A DNA stretch of 64,000 nucleotides. It comes from Sulfitobacter noctilucae (GTDB taxonomy: Bacteria > Pseudomonadota > Alphaproteobacteria > Rhodobacterales > Rhodobacteraceae). Each line of letters starts with the position of its first letter. Position 1 is the first letter of the stretch. The translations under genes were made by a program, and so were the position numbers. The notes below the pieces were generated by a model that was given only the letters and a program-made list of their open reading frames with translations, made no database searches and had not been told where the DNA came from. The stretch lies in NCBI RefSeq assembly GCF_000622365.1, contig NZ_JASC01000014.1, positions 310,001-374,000 on the forward strand, in the 5' to 3' direction. This document shows, one piece after another, positions 9,235 to 18,215 of this stretch.

Positions 9235-9248
9235 TGGACGTTTGTCCA
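9235..9248. promoter_or_regulatory. Second palindrome upstream of the GMC operon
   Basis: TGGAC-GTTT-GTCCA is a perfect 5+5 inverted repeat 92 bp before the GMC start and followed by an A-rich run. It may be a second regulator site or part of a promoter. It is short enough that chance is possible. Confidence 0.3.
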
Positions 9249-9676
9249 AAAAAATTCGACGGATAGGAAATTTGCTATTCTACGCAGCCCGCTCAGTCGC
9301 GTGGGAACGACGCTCATATATCTCAGCCCATCAGTATAGTCAGTTTGTGCGTGATTAGGTGAAATCGGCCGGATTGGTACCGAGCGGCTTTGGTGTCCCA
9401 TCACCCTGTGGGAGCAAAGCTGGGAGGTATACGCCCTTCGCACGATCATCATGCTGTGACGCTTTTGCTTGGCCATCCCAAAGTTGGAAGCACGGTGCGT
9501 TACCCCGGTACTAGGCTTGAATGTGCCTTGAGTATTGCAGAGCGCGTCGAACGCAAAGGATACCAGCGACCCCGCTGAAGTGACCGTTCAGGCCTTGCAC
9601 TTCAATTTTCGCTGTCGAGCGTTGGCCATGCGGATAAGATGCCGTTCAACGCATGGCCAGATCGTCTGGGCACTTC
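9249..9676. other. Intergenic region, no gene seen
   Basis: Roughly 430 bp lie between the GMC promoter and the RcnB-like gene. Short open frames on both strands show no recognisable domain, signal peptide or ribosome binding site in the right place. No repeat, tRNA or clear hairpin was found. Confidence 0.5.
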
Positions 9677-10009
9677 TTAGTTAAGCAAAGCCCGAACCAA
9701 TAGGGTTGCAGCTGCCGCAAGATAGATATCGTTGCCATTTGCGACGTAAATTTCTCCGCGGCCGGGGCGTGGAAGGCCGCGTTTTCGCCAATCCTTTACA
9801 ACGACCACATCTTGCTTGCGGAAACGGTGACCAACGGCGTGCCGATGGCGCTGCTGTTTCACAACCTTCACCTTGGCACCGTGGCCATAGGCGCTGTGCT
9901 TGACAACTTTCCTGTCTGCCATGGCCGTCACCGGCACGACAGCCACTGCTGCGGTTGCCAAGACAAAAATAGTTGCGCATCGTTGCATCAGTTTCTGCAT
10001 TTGATCCAT
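9677..10009 (-). CDS. RcnB-like periplasmic small protein
   Basis: This 110-residue protein has a signal peptide (about residues 1-31, hydrophobic core and AMA cleavage site). A basic linker rich in His, Lys and Arg follows. The C-terminal block VVVKDWRKRGLPRPGRGEIY then LAAAATLLVRALL matches the RcnB family fold (WR-x-x-GLP-x-P-xx-G). RcnB proteins are periplasmic and in enterobacteria modulate nickel/cobalt efflux, but most members have unknown roles. It follows the RND pump genes on the same strand after about 70 bp. A metal link of that pump would be speculation. Confidence 0.65.
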   Translation of the reverse strand: MDQMQKLMQRCATIFVLATAAVAVVPVTAMADRKVVKHSAYGHGAKVKVVKQQRHRHAVGHRFRKQDVVVVKDWRKRGLPRPGRGEIYVANGNDIYLAAAATLLVRALLN

Positions 10010-10080
10010 CCTTGTTGCTTACTCCTTATTCAACATTGGCCCGGCGAATTTCCGTCGCTGAAACTTTGGAAAGCATGAAG

Positions 10081-13000
10081 CTACGCGTTGACAGTCTCCT
10101 TCACTTCCGAGCGCAGCCTGTGCGCTGCGGCACCCGGGGCCGTGCCCCAGACTGCAACCCAGCGGTAGAAAATCGGCGTGAGGAACAAGGTAAATACGGT
10201 TGCAAAACCCAGGCCTCCGACAATTACCCAACCTACGGCAATGCGCGCCTCGGCCCCTGCACCGGACGTCAGGATCAGGGGGAGGCCACCGAACACTGTG
10301 GAAACCATTGTCATCATCACCGGCCGGATGCGCAGCCGCAGTGCGTTTCGAATGGCTGTGTCAATATCTTCGCCCGCTTCGCGCAACTGGTTGGCAAATT
10401 CGACGATCAGGATGCCGTTCTTGGCCATGACCCCGATCAGCATGACAAGACCGATCTGGCTGTAATAGTTAAGCGAACCACCGGTCATCGAGATGGCGAG
10501 CACCGCTGCGGCAAGGCCAAAGGGCACTGTCATCATAATAACCACCGCGCTGGAAAAACTCTCGAATTGGGCAGCCAGCACCAAAAGCACCACAATCAAA
10601 GCCACGCCGAAAACCATGTAAATGCCGCCTTGACTATCGTCGAGCGTCGCGGCCTCTCCGGTAAAGGTGATTCCCATACCGTCGGGCAAGACCTCGTCGG
10701 ATATCGAAAGCACCCGGTCCATCGCAGTCGAAAGGTCAACACCCTCTCCAAGGTTTGCCTGCAACGAGATTGACAAGGCACCGCCCAGACGTTCGATCTG
10801 GGCGTCGCTCACCACCATGTCGAGCGACGCGACGGTAGAGAGCGGAACATAGGCGCCGCTGTCGAGGCGGATAGACACGGACGCAATATCGGATGGATCA
10901 TCGATCGGAGGTCCGCCGGGCACGACATTGACGTCTATCTCAACCTCATCGGAAAAGACGCTGACCGCCACATCGCCTTGCACCATCGCACGCACGAGGC
11001 TGGTCACATCCGCGCTGTCGATCCCCATGTCACGCGCTGCACCGGCGTCAACGGTCACTTCCAATTGGGCAAGGACGCTGTTGTTTGACAGTTGCGGGTT
11101 CAGGAAAGTGGCATCCTGCGACATCGCCGCGGCGAGGGCGGCGGCGGCTTGAGTCATATTCTCGAGATTGGTCCCCGTCACGGCAAAGCTCAAGCCCCCA
11201 CCCGCGCCGCGGATGTTCAGGCTGTTGGTGGAGCGGGCGCTGACCTGCACGCCGGGGACAGAGGCCAATTGGCCACTGATCTGGGCAATCAACTCTTGCT
11301 GTGAAAAGTCGCGCGCGGTCCAGTCTGGCAGGCGGACGACGGTAAAGGCACTGGTGCCGCCACCAACACCGACGATGCTTTGCACAGTCTCGATCTGGCC
11401 GCTCTGCTGATAAGGCGCAAGAATATCCTCGACCAGCAGAACCTGTGTATCGAGATAGTCGATCGTCGTGTCCGACGATCCGCGCGCCTGCACAAGAAAG
11501 AAGCCACGATCCTCTTCGGGGGTCACGCTAGAGGGCAACGTCATCGCAGCACCCATGGCGATGAGGGCAAAACCAATGGCGACCGACAGAACCAGGAGGG
11601 GCGTTCGGATCGCGAAATCCATGACACGGTCAAAGCTGCGTGAAAGGGCACCGGGTTCGGCCGGCTCGGCGTTGTTCAACGTCTTACCGGGGTCCAGAAG
11701 GGCCGACAGGACTGGCGCAAGCGTCAATGCGGTAATCGAGGACAAGGTGACCGCGAAGGCCAGCACAAAGCCGAATTCGGAAAAGACACCGCCTGCCTGA
11801 CCGGGCAGGAAAGAAATCGGAATGAAAACCGCCGCGAGCGTGGCTGTCGTCGAGATAACGGCGAAGAACACTTCATTGGTGCCGGATGCAGCGGCGGCAA
11901 ACGCGCCCATGCCCGACTTGCGCTTGCGCACGATGTTTTCTACCACGACGATTGCATCGTCCACCACCATACCGGTTGCAAGAACCAAGGCGAGCAAGCT
12001 GATCGTATTGACGGAAAACCCCGTAAGCCAGATCGCAGCGAGCGTGCCGATCAAAGCTACGGGGATTGTGACCGCAGGAATGAGGGTCGCCCGTACGGAG
12101 CGCAGGAAAAGGAAGATGACGACAATCACGATGCCGGTCGCCATGAGGATGGATTTAACAACCTCATTGATTGACCCTTCGATGAATATACCGTCGTTTG
12201 ACGTCACCAGCAGTTGCACCCCCTCGGGGAGCTGATCGCGCAATTCTTCCACGGCGATGGCTACGTCGCGCGAGATTTCTAACGTGTTGCCAACCGATTG
12301 TCGCGTAATGTCGAGACCGATAGCAGTCTCACCGTTCACGCGGGTGTAGACACTCGTGTCCTCGGGGATCAGTTGGACAAAGGCGATGTCGGCAACTTGG
12401 GTTGTGGCATTGATCGGCAACTGGTTGATGGTTTCGACCGTGACATCTTCGTTGCCAACCCGGAGCGAGAGGGTCTGGGACTCACTCGACAGTGCCCCAA
12501 GGGCGGTATCATCGCGCAACTGTGCAAGCGCGGTAGAAACGTCAAAGATCGTCAAACCGCGGCTGAGCAGCGACGGTATGTTCACCGCCACGCGGAATTC
12601 ATTGGCACGATCACCGCGCAGGGTCACTTCGGCGATGCCGTCGATCAGGGACAGACGTTCGTAGATCGCGCCTTCGGCGATCTGGGTAAGCGTGTCGAGA
12701 CTTGCATCCCCCAGCAGTGCAAGGCGGATGATCGCATCAGCGTTACTGTCGCTTTTGCTGACGCTGGGGTCTTCGATATCATCAGGCAGGGAGCGCAAGG
12801 CACCCGATACGATCTCGCGCGCCTCATTGGCGGCGACGTTGACATCCGTCCCGTCAGACAGGTCAATGGTGATACGGCTGGACCCTGTGCTGGACGTCGA
12901 CTCAATAAAAGACATCCCGTCAAGCGCGCTCAGCGCGTCTTCCAGAACCTGGGTCACTTCGGTATCTACCGTGCTTGCCACGGCACCGTCGTATGTGGTC

Positions 13001-13170
13001 CTGACAGAAATCACGGGGTTGTCAACGTCCGGCATTTCACGGACATCAACGCTGGTGAACGCCGCCAGACCTGCGATGATGATAAGCAGGTTCAAAACGA
13101 TCCCGAAGATCGGCCGCGCGACGAAAACATCGGCGAACCCGGCTTTGTGTGCACTTTTCTCGAAACTCAT
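10081..13170 (-). CDS. RND-family efflux permease
   Basis: This inner-membrane resistance-nodulation-division pump has 1029 residues, the usual AcrB/MdtB size. It shows TM1 near residues 20-40, a large periplasmic porter domain, the TM4 segment GMVVDDAIVVVENI (about residue 400) with the paired Asp of proton transport, a second periplasmic domain and a C-terminal TM bundle with GVMAKNGILIVEFANQLRE. It is coupled to the adaptor gene by a 4-bp overlap (13167-13170). No outer-membrane channel gene is present nearby. It most resembles HAE1-type drug/solvent exporters rather than CzcA metal pumps. The substrate is unknown. Confidence 0.9.
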   Translation of the reverse strand: MSFEKSAHKAGFADVFVARPIFGIVLNLLIIIAGLAAFTSVDVREMPDVDNPVISVRTTYDGAVASTVDTEVTQVLEDALSALDGMSFIESTSSTGSSRITIDLSDGTDVNVAANEAREIVSGALRSLPDDIEDPSVSKSDSNADAIIRLALLGDASLDTLTQIAEGAIYERLSLIDGIAEVTLRGDRANEFRVAVNIPSLLSRGLTIFDVSTALAQLRDDTALGALSSESQTLSLRVGNEDVTVETINQLPINATTQVADIAFVQLIPEDTSVYTRVNGETAIGLDITRQSVGNTLEISRDVAIAVEELRDQLPEGVQLLVTSNDGIFIEGSINEVVKSILMATGIVIVVIFLFLRSVRATLIPAVTIPVALIGTLAAIWLTGFSVNTISLLALVLATGMVVDDAIVVVENIVRKRKSGMGAFAAAASGTNEVFFAVISTTATLAAVFIPISFLPGQAGGVFSEFGFVLAFAVTLSSITALTLAPVLSALLDPGKTLNNAEPAEPGALSRSFDRVMDFAIRTPLLVLSVAIGFALIAMGAAMTLPSSVTPEEDRGFFLVQARGSSDTTIDYLDTQVLLVEDILAPYQQSGQIETVQSIVGVGGGTSAFTVVRLPDWTARDFSQQELIAQISGQLASVPGVQVSARSTNSLNIRGAGGGLSFAVTGTNLENMTQAAAALAAAMSQDATFLNPQLSNNSVLAQLEVTVDAGAARDMGIDSADVTSLVRAMVQGDVAVSVFSDEVEIDVNVVPGGPPIDDPSDIASVSIRLDSGAYVPLSTVASLDMVVSDAQIERLGGALSISLQANLGEGVDLSTAMDRVLSISDEVLPDGMGITFTGEAATLDDSQGGIYMVFGVALIVVLLVLAAQFESFSSAVVIMMTVPFGLAAAVLAISMTGGSLNYYSQIGLVMLIGVMAKNGILIVEFANQLREAGEDIDTAIRNALRLRIRPVMMTMVSTVFGGLPLILTSGAGAEARIAVGWVIVGGLGFATVFTLFLTPIFYRWVAVWGTAPGAAAHRLRSEVKETVNA

Positions 13171-14297
13171 GCGTCCGGACCTTTGCGGGTGCGCGCCGTT
13201 GTGATGAGCGCCCCTTCGCGCAGCTTAGATGCGCCTTCGGTTACAATCTGGGTGCCTAACGGGGCATCTGTTTCAACCCAGACCCGATCCCCTTCGCGGT
13301 AGCGGATGGCGACAGGGACGCGGCGGGTGCTGCCGTTCTCGGCGATCCAGATGCCCGCACCGGTGCGATCCCACGTGATTGCCGTCGCGGGCACAACGGG
13401 CAAGGGGTCGGTCTCCTCCGTCATGCGGATGGCGAAGGTCATGCCAGCCAGCAACAACCCATCAGGGTTTTCGATCTCCGCCTGTACGGTGGCGCTGCGG
13501 GTCACACTGTCGAGCCGACTGTCAAACGCAGTGATATTGCCCTCGAAAATACGCCCCGCATACGTCGGCGTCGAGACGAGGACCGGCTTGCCCTCAGCCA
13601 AAAGGCCAATGGAGCGTTCCGGCACCTCGAATGTGGCGAGCAAGCTGGTGGTGTCGTCAATCGTCACGATCGACTCCCCGCTTGACAGGCGGTCGCCCAC
13701 GCTGACGTCGCTAAGTCCAAGCCGGCCGGATATCGGTGCCACGATCGTGCGGTCATCCAGCGCAACTTTGGCAAGACCGACATTGGTTTCGGCCAGACGC
13801 AACGCCACGCGCGCCTCCGACAGCTGCACATCGGTCACGACAGAATTGCCATTGCTGCGCAACCCTTCATAGCGGGTCACTGTGGCTTGCGCCTGATCGC
13901 GGTTCGCATGAGCAATCTCGAGGGCCAATTGTTCCGTGCGATCGTCCAGACGCAAAAGGACAGCGCCCTTTTTAACCATCGCATTCGAACGCAGCGCGGT
14001 TTCGACCACTTCTCCTGCGTCGCTCGCGGTGACTTCGGTGCGGTGGAGCGAGACAGCACTGCCAATGGTCCGCAAAACGAGTGTGTATTCGCGGGCTTCC
14101 AGCGACGTCAGAACCACAGTCGTCGCCCGACCTTGTCCCCGTTGCCCCCGTTTCGCGGCATGAGGGGCATCGGCTGTCTCGGCCGGCACATCGCTCCAGA
14201 TCTGTGAAATTTGACCGGGCACCCCGAAAGCAATGCAATAAGCACCCGTGATAATGATAAGTGAAAGAATGGCTAAAACTGAATTTTTCAAGGTCAA
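13167..14297 (-). CDS. RND efflux periplasmic adaptor (membrane fusion protein)
   Basis: This 376-residue HlyD/AcrA-type adaptor has an N-terminal hydrophobic anchor (about residues 7-27). A lipoyl-like half motif follows (TASDAGEVVETALRSNAMVKKG then LLRLDD), then an alpha-helical hairpin, and the second lipoyl half VAPISGRLGLSDVSVGDRLS. Beta-barrel and membrane-proximal domains make up the C-terminus. It joins the pump at 10081-13170 to an unlinked TolC-type channel. The chosen start is a TTG preceded by GGGAGCACC. An alternative TTG two codons later is equally possible. Confidence 0.88.
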   Translation of the reverse strand: MTLKNSVLAILSLIIITGAYCIAFGVPGQISQIWSDVPAETADAPHAAKRGQRGQGRATTVVLTSLEAREYTLVLRTIGSAVSLHRTEVTASDAGEVVETALRSNAMVKKGAVLLRLDDRTEQLALEIAHANRDQAQATVTRYEGLRSNGNSVVTDVQLSEARVALRLAETNVGLAKVALDDRTIVAPISGRLGLSDVSVGDRLSSGESIVTIDDTTSLLATFEVPERSIGLLAEGKPVLVSTPTYAGRIFEGNITAFDSRLDSVTRSATVQAEIENPDGLLLAGMTFAIRMTEETDPLPVVPATAITWDRTGAGIWIAENGSTRRVPVAIRYREGDRVWVETDAPLGTQIVTEGASKLREGALITTARTRKGPDA

Positions 14298-15022
14298 AGG
14301 TGCTCCCTAGAGGCGCTGTCCCTTCGGACAGTTTGTAGTGTTTCTTGCTCGTTGTCGTGATGCGTCAGAGCACCATCACTTCTGTGGTGAGATTTCCAGA
14401 CGATAGCTGAAGCGCGATACCGCTTGTCATTCTGCCGCATTTGGCAACGCCAAATCGGTCAGGCTGGCTGAAGATTTCATCATGATAGGTATCGCCTGTT
14501 GTTCTTGTCCCTACTGATACGGACAACAAAACGCTTTCCGTCGCACGGTTCAAAATTTTTTCGTATCGATTTTTGAGGGGTGGAAAAGGGTCTCTCGCTC
14601 TGAGTCAAACCCGCGGCAGCATACGCGAAACATTGTGGCTTGAACATTGGCATCGCTGGCCATCGCGATTTGCGAACCGAGGCAATCAACAAGAAAACCG
14701 GATCAAATTCCTTTCGCCCAGGTGCGCATTCAGCAGCCTATAGTGCCCCGCAGGCAGCAGGAAATAAAGGAGCGTAGCGGACTGAACCATGCGGCTACTA
14801 CGCCACATTAATACCATCCTGTAGATCCAGCTAGCGACCGCTCCTAGCCTATAAACCCTGTCGCTGCGCTGGCACCGTACTCAAGGCGGACACATTTTTC
14901 GAGTAAGGCAAAGACTGCTTCGTGCCGCAGAGCAGTCTTCAAACCCCCAAGGCCCGGAATGAAATTTATATCATCACGGCACCTTGAGTATCTTCTGACG
15001 GAGAGGTCTCCGCCCTACGGTT
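14298..15022. other. 725-bp intergenic region without a gene
   Basis: No open frame here has a known domain or convincing start site. It must contain the promoter of the RND operon. One strong stem, described separately at 14911-14939, and a short palindrome CGGAGA-GG-TCTCCG at 14999-15012 near the end of the reductase gene are the only structures seen. A small RNA cannot be ruled out. Confidence 0.5.
14911..14939. other. Perfect stem-loop in the long gap
   Basis: AAGACTGCT and AGCAGTCTT form a 9-bp perfect stem with an 11-nt loop. There is no run of T on either side, so a classical intrinsic terminator is not shown. It may still act as a structured 3' end for the reductase transcript or belong to an unannotated RNA. 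Confidence 0.4.
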
Positions 15023-16060
15023 CTACGACACCTTCACAATCGCTTTGCCGGTGTTGCCGCCGGTTAGCAGGTCGATAAAGGCTTGTGGTGCGTTCTCCAG
15101 CCCCTCGGTGATGTCTTCCTGCACCGCGATCTCGCCACTGGCGACTTTCGGCGCAACATCGGCGAGGAATTCTGGGAAGCGGTTCCAGTGGTTCGAGATG
15201 ATGAAGCCGTTCACGCTGAGGAAGTTCACCAGAATGGTGCGCCAGAGCTTGGGGGCGGTGATGCCTGCACCTGCGTTCTCGCCCAATCCACCTTCGTTAT
15301 ACCAGGCGATCATGCCGCAGATCGGGATGCGGCCGAACTGGTTCATCATCGGGATCACCGCCTCAAGCACCTTGCCGCCGACGTTTTCGAAGTAGATATC
15401 GATGCCCTTGGGGCAGGCTTCTTGCAGGGCGGCACGCAATGCTTTGGCGTCGTCATAGGCGCGGTGATCGAGGCATGCGTCAAAACCGAAGTGATCAACC
15501 GCGGTTTTGCATTTGTCCGCACCCCCCGCGATCCCGACAACGCGCAGACCTTTGGACTTGGCGATCTGGCCGACCATTGACCCAACGGGCCCGGTGGCTG
15601 CGGCGACGACAAGCGTCTCGCCTTCCTTAGGGCGGCCGTATTCCATCAACCCGTGCCAACCGGTCAGCCCGGGCATGCCCAGCACACCCAGTGACGTGGT
15701 GATCGGTGCCTGATCAGGGTTCAGTTTGCGGCACATTTTGGCGTCAGCCACGGCATGGGTGGCCCAACCGAAAGGACCAAAGACCATGTCACCTTCCTTG
15801 AGGTCTGCTGCGTTCGACGCAATCACCTTTCCCGCGCTGCCACCTTCCATCTTGCCGCCAATCGGCACAGGGGCAGCGTAGGACTTCGCATCATCCATGC
15901 GGCCCCGCATATAGGGGTCCAGCGACATATACTGCACTTCAACCAAGACTTCGCCTTCGCCGGGGGTCGGCATGGCAGCGGTTTCAAGGCGAAAGTTCTC
16001 CGGGGTAGGCGCGCCGTCGGGTCGGCTGGCCAGAACAATCTGTTTCATCTCGGTGCTCAT
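15023..16060 (-). CDS. NADP-dependent MDR oxidoreductase (CurA/YncB type)
   Basis: This 345-residue medium-chain reductase lacks zinc ligands. SLDPYMRGRMDDAKSY and AATGPVGSMVGQIAKSKG (nucleotide-binding loop, about residues 150-170) are characteristic of the leukotriene B4 12-hydroxydehydrogenase / prostaglandin reductase / CurA group. These enzymes reduce alpha,beta-unsaturated carbonyl compounds with NADPH. A strong AGGAGGAG ribosome site stands 6-7 bases before ATG. The gene stands alone and the physiological substrate is unknown, possibly reactive enals and enones. Confidence 0.87.
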   Translation of the reverse strand: MSTEMKQIVLASRPDGAPTPENFRLETAAMPTPGEGEVLVEVQYMSLDPYMRGRMDDAKSYAAPVPIGGKMEGGSAGKVIASNAADLKEGDMVFGPFGWATHAVADAKMCRKLNPDQAPITTSLGVLGMPGLTGWHGLMEYGRPKEGETLVVAAATGPVGSMVGQIAKSKGLRVVGIAGGADKCKTAVDHFGFDACLDHRAYDDAKALRAALQEACPKGIDIYFENVGGKVLEAVIPMMNQFGRIPICGMIAWYNEGGLGENAGAGITAPKLWRTILVNFLSVNGFIISNHWNRFPEFLADVAPKVASGEIAVQEDITEGLENAPQAFIDLLTGGNTGKAIVKVS

Positions 16061-16247
16061 CGGTGTCTCCTCCTGATTACGTTGCGCCTAGACTGACCAG
16101 ATCACGGCGAAGCACAAGTGCCAGCTGTTCTGACGTCACGGTGTTGCGGCATCATTAAGCCAGATCACACGCATCGAAACGCAGCCCTTGGCAATTGCGG
16201 CGATGGGGCATAAAGGGTGCACTGTTCGCGGCAAAGGAACTTGGGCA

Positions 16248-17033
16248 ATGGTTGGCAGTGCAAATCTTAACATCATGATCAAAGCGGCGCGCAAGGCGGG
16301 GCGGGCTTTGATGAAGGATTTCCGCGAGGTCGAGAACCTTCAGGTTTCGGTCAAGGGCGCGGGGGATTTCGTGTCGAAAGCCGACATTGCAGCCGAGCAG
16401 ATCATCAAGAGCGAATTGATGAACGCGCGCCCGACTTATGGCTGGCTGGCCGAAGAGGGCGGTGCCGAGGAAGGCGCGGACCCCACGCGCCGCTGGATCG
16501 TGGATCCGTTGGATGGCACCACGAACTTTTTGCATGGCCTGCCGCATTGGGCGGTCTCCATCGCGCTTGAGCATAAGGGCGATGTGGTGGCGGGCGTGGT
16601 CTATGACCCCTCCAAGGACGAATTATTCTTTGCCGAGAAGGGCGCGGGTGCCTGGATGAACGAAAGCCGTCTGCGTGTCTCCGGCCGCAACCGGATGATC
16701 GAGAGCATCTTTGCGACGGGACTGCCCTTTGGCGGACGCGCCGATCTGCCTGAAACTTTGCAGGAACTGGCGCGGCTTTTGCCGGTTTGCGCGGGTGTGC
16801 GGCGCTGGGGTTCTGCCGCGCTTGATCTCGCCTATGTCGGGGCCGGTCGCTACGATGGTTTCTGGGAACGGCGCTTGAACGCATGGGATCTGGCCGCCGG
16901 TCTGGTCATCGTGCGCGAAGCGGGCGGGTTGGTCGAGCCATTGCAGAAAGGCCGCGATATTATCGGCAACGGTCAGATCATCTGCGCGAACGAGCCGATT
17001 TTCTCAAGCTTTGCCAAGGCTGTGCGCGGCTGA
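16248..17033 (+). CDS. suhB: Inositol monophosphatase family protein
   Basis: This 261-residue member of the Mg/Li-sensitive phosphatase family is SuhB-like. WIVDPLDGTTNFLHGLPHWA (about residues 80-99) contains the DPLDGT metal-binding motif, and WDLAAGLVIVREAGG is the second Asp motif. GDFVSKADIAAE supplies the N-terminal Asp. The ATG at 16248 is preceded by AAGGAA and gives the usual N-terminus; an in-frame extension of 20 residues upstream does not look like the family. It would dephosphorylate myo-inositol 1-phosphate or related sugar phosphates. It stands alone on the plus strand. Confidence 0.88.
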   Translation: MVGSANLNIMIKAARKAGRALMKDFREVENLQVSVKGAGDFVSKADIAAEQIIKSELMNARPTYGWLAEEGGAEEGADPTRRWIVDPLDGTTNFLHGLPHWAVSIALEHKGDVVAGVVYDPSKDELFFAEKGAGAWMNESRLRVSGRNRMIESIFATGLPFGGRADLPETLQELARLLPVCAGVRRWGSAALDLAYVGAGRYDGFWERRLNAWDLAAGLVIVREAGGLVEPLQKGRDIIGNGQIICANEPIFSSFAKAVRG

Positions 17034-17036
17034 TCT

Positions 17037-17390
17037 TTACTGATCCGAACTGTGGTTGATGCCATCTGTCCAGCGGATCGGATCATGCTCCCACGGGTGC
17101 GCGCCCGCGATACATCCCAGATTGATGCCGCATTGCGCAGGGTCCGAGCGGCGCTGGTGATGCATGTAGATGCCACAGGTCTTGCAGAAATAATGCTGCG
17201 CGGTCTGCGTACCCCATGTGTAAAGGCTTGGATTGCCAGCTCCCTGAGTGACGTTGACAGACGCGGTTGTCGCCGTGACCGCTGCCGCCTGCCTGCGGGC
17301 GCAAAACGAACAGGTGCACCGCGCGATGTCGTCAAAGCCGTAGGGAAGGGTTGCCGTTTAATGCACAGTCCCGCAGTGACAGCTTGCCAT
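17037..17390 (-). pseudogene. GFA-family (DUF636) protein gene with early nonsense codon
   Basis: Read on the minus strand from ATG 17390, the frame gives MASCHCGTVH, then TAA at 17358-17360. The same frame then continues without interruption to its stop at 17037. The remainder reads as a normal GFA protein: PYGFDDIARCTCSFC, SLYTWGTQTAQHYFCKTCGI, then INLGCIAGAHP. All zinc-binding cysteine motifs (CHC, CTC..C, CKTC) are present. Family members bind zinc and include the glutathione-dependent formaldehyde-activating enzyme. A single T-to-A change (TTA Leu to TAA) at codon 11 would explain the break, so it appears freshly inactivated or carries a sequencing error. Confidence 0.8.
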
Positions 17391-17407
17391 GATGTCCACC
17401 GGGGCGC

Positions 17408-18154
17408 TTATTTGCGTTTGACCTTTGGGATGCCACTGGCGCGCAAAGCGGGGTAGGTCGCATCGGGATGCGGTGGATGACCGTCCGTGCGCCGCCAGAA
17501 CCCGACACCGCCGCGCTTGAGCCAGACCGGGATCGCGCCCAACACTCCGGCTACAAAACCACCTGCATGCGCCCAATAGGCGACCCCGCCGGCGTTGGGG
17601 TCAGACCCGATGCCGCCCAAAAACTGCATCCCGAACCACAAGGCCAGCAGGATCCAGGCGGGCAGCGGGAAGATGCGGAAAAACACGATGAAGATGATCA
17701 ACACATCAACCTTGGCCTTGGGGAATAGCAGCAGATAGGCCCCCATGACCCCCGCGATGGCCCCCGACGCGCCGACCATCGGCACACGAGACGAAGGCTC
17801 GAATGCGACTTGCGTGAGGCCCGCAGCGATGCCAGCGGCAAGGTAGAACAGCAGATAGGGAACGTGGCCCATCTCGTCCTCGATGTTGTCGCCGTAAATA
17901 TACAAAAACAACATGTTACCTGCGAGGTGCATCCAGCCGCCGTGCAGGAACATGGAGGTGCCCAGCCCGTAATACCCCTGTCCCGCCTCGATGCGGGCGG
18001 GCACCAGCGCGTAGGCATTGTAAAACGCATAAAGGGCTTGGTCGTCGCTAAGGATCGGCAAATAGCAAAGGAATATACCGATGTTCAGCGCCATCAGCGC
18101 ATAGGTAATATAGGGCACGCGGCCCGACGGATTATGATCGCGGATGGGAAACAT
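17408..18154 (-). CDS. Rhomboid-family intramembrane serine protease
   Basis: This 248-residue membrane protein has about six transmembrane helices. HLAGNMLFLYIYGDNIED holds the Asn of the family, MVGASGAIAGVMGAYLLLFP has the GASG catalytic serine, and AYWAHAGGFVAG provides the catalytic His. It cleaves substrates within the inner membrane; targets are unknown. It lies downstream of putA on the same strand, separated by a strong terminator-like hairpin, so it probably has its own promoter. The last 30 residues are a hydrophilic, proline-rich and basic tail in the cytoplasm. Confidence 0.9.
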   Translation of the reverse strand: MFPIRDHNPSGRVPYITYALMALNIGIFLCYLPILSDDQALYAFYNAYALVPARIEAGQGYYGLGTSMFLHGGWMHLAGNMLFLYIYGDNIEDEMGHVPYLLFYLAAGIAAGLTQVAFEPSSRVPMVGASGAIAGVMGAYLLLFPKAKVDVLIIFIVFFRIFPLPAWILLALWFGMQFLGGIGSDPNAGGVAYWAHAGGFVAGVLGAIPVWLKRGGVGFWRRTDGHPPHPDATYPALRASGIPKVKRK

Positions 18155-18180
18155 ATGTCGCCACGCTGGGCGATTGGACG

Positions 18181-18202
18181 GGCGGGGTCAAGAGGCCCCG
18201 CC
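18181..18202 (-). terminator. Hairpin after putA
   Basis: GGCGGGG and CCCCGCC form a perfect 7-bp GC stem with an 8-nt loop, starting 13 bp after the putA stop as read on the minus strand. The T-run is weak, so it may be Rho-independent only in part. It separates putA from the rhomboid gene. Confidence 0.55.
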
Positions 18203-18215
18203 GCGCCAAGTTGTC

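Noticed and set aside
9249-9676. Small genes in the gap between the GMC and RcnB-like genes
   Set aside because: Short frames lack ribosome binding sites, signal peptides and recognisable composition.
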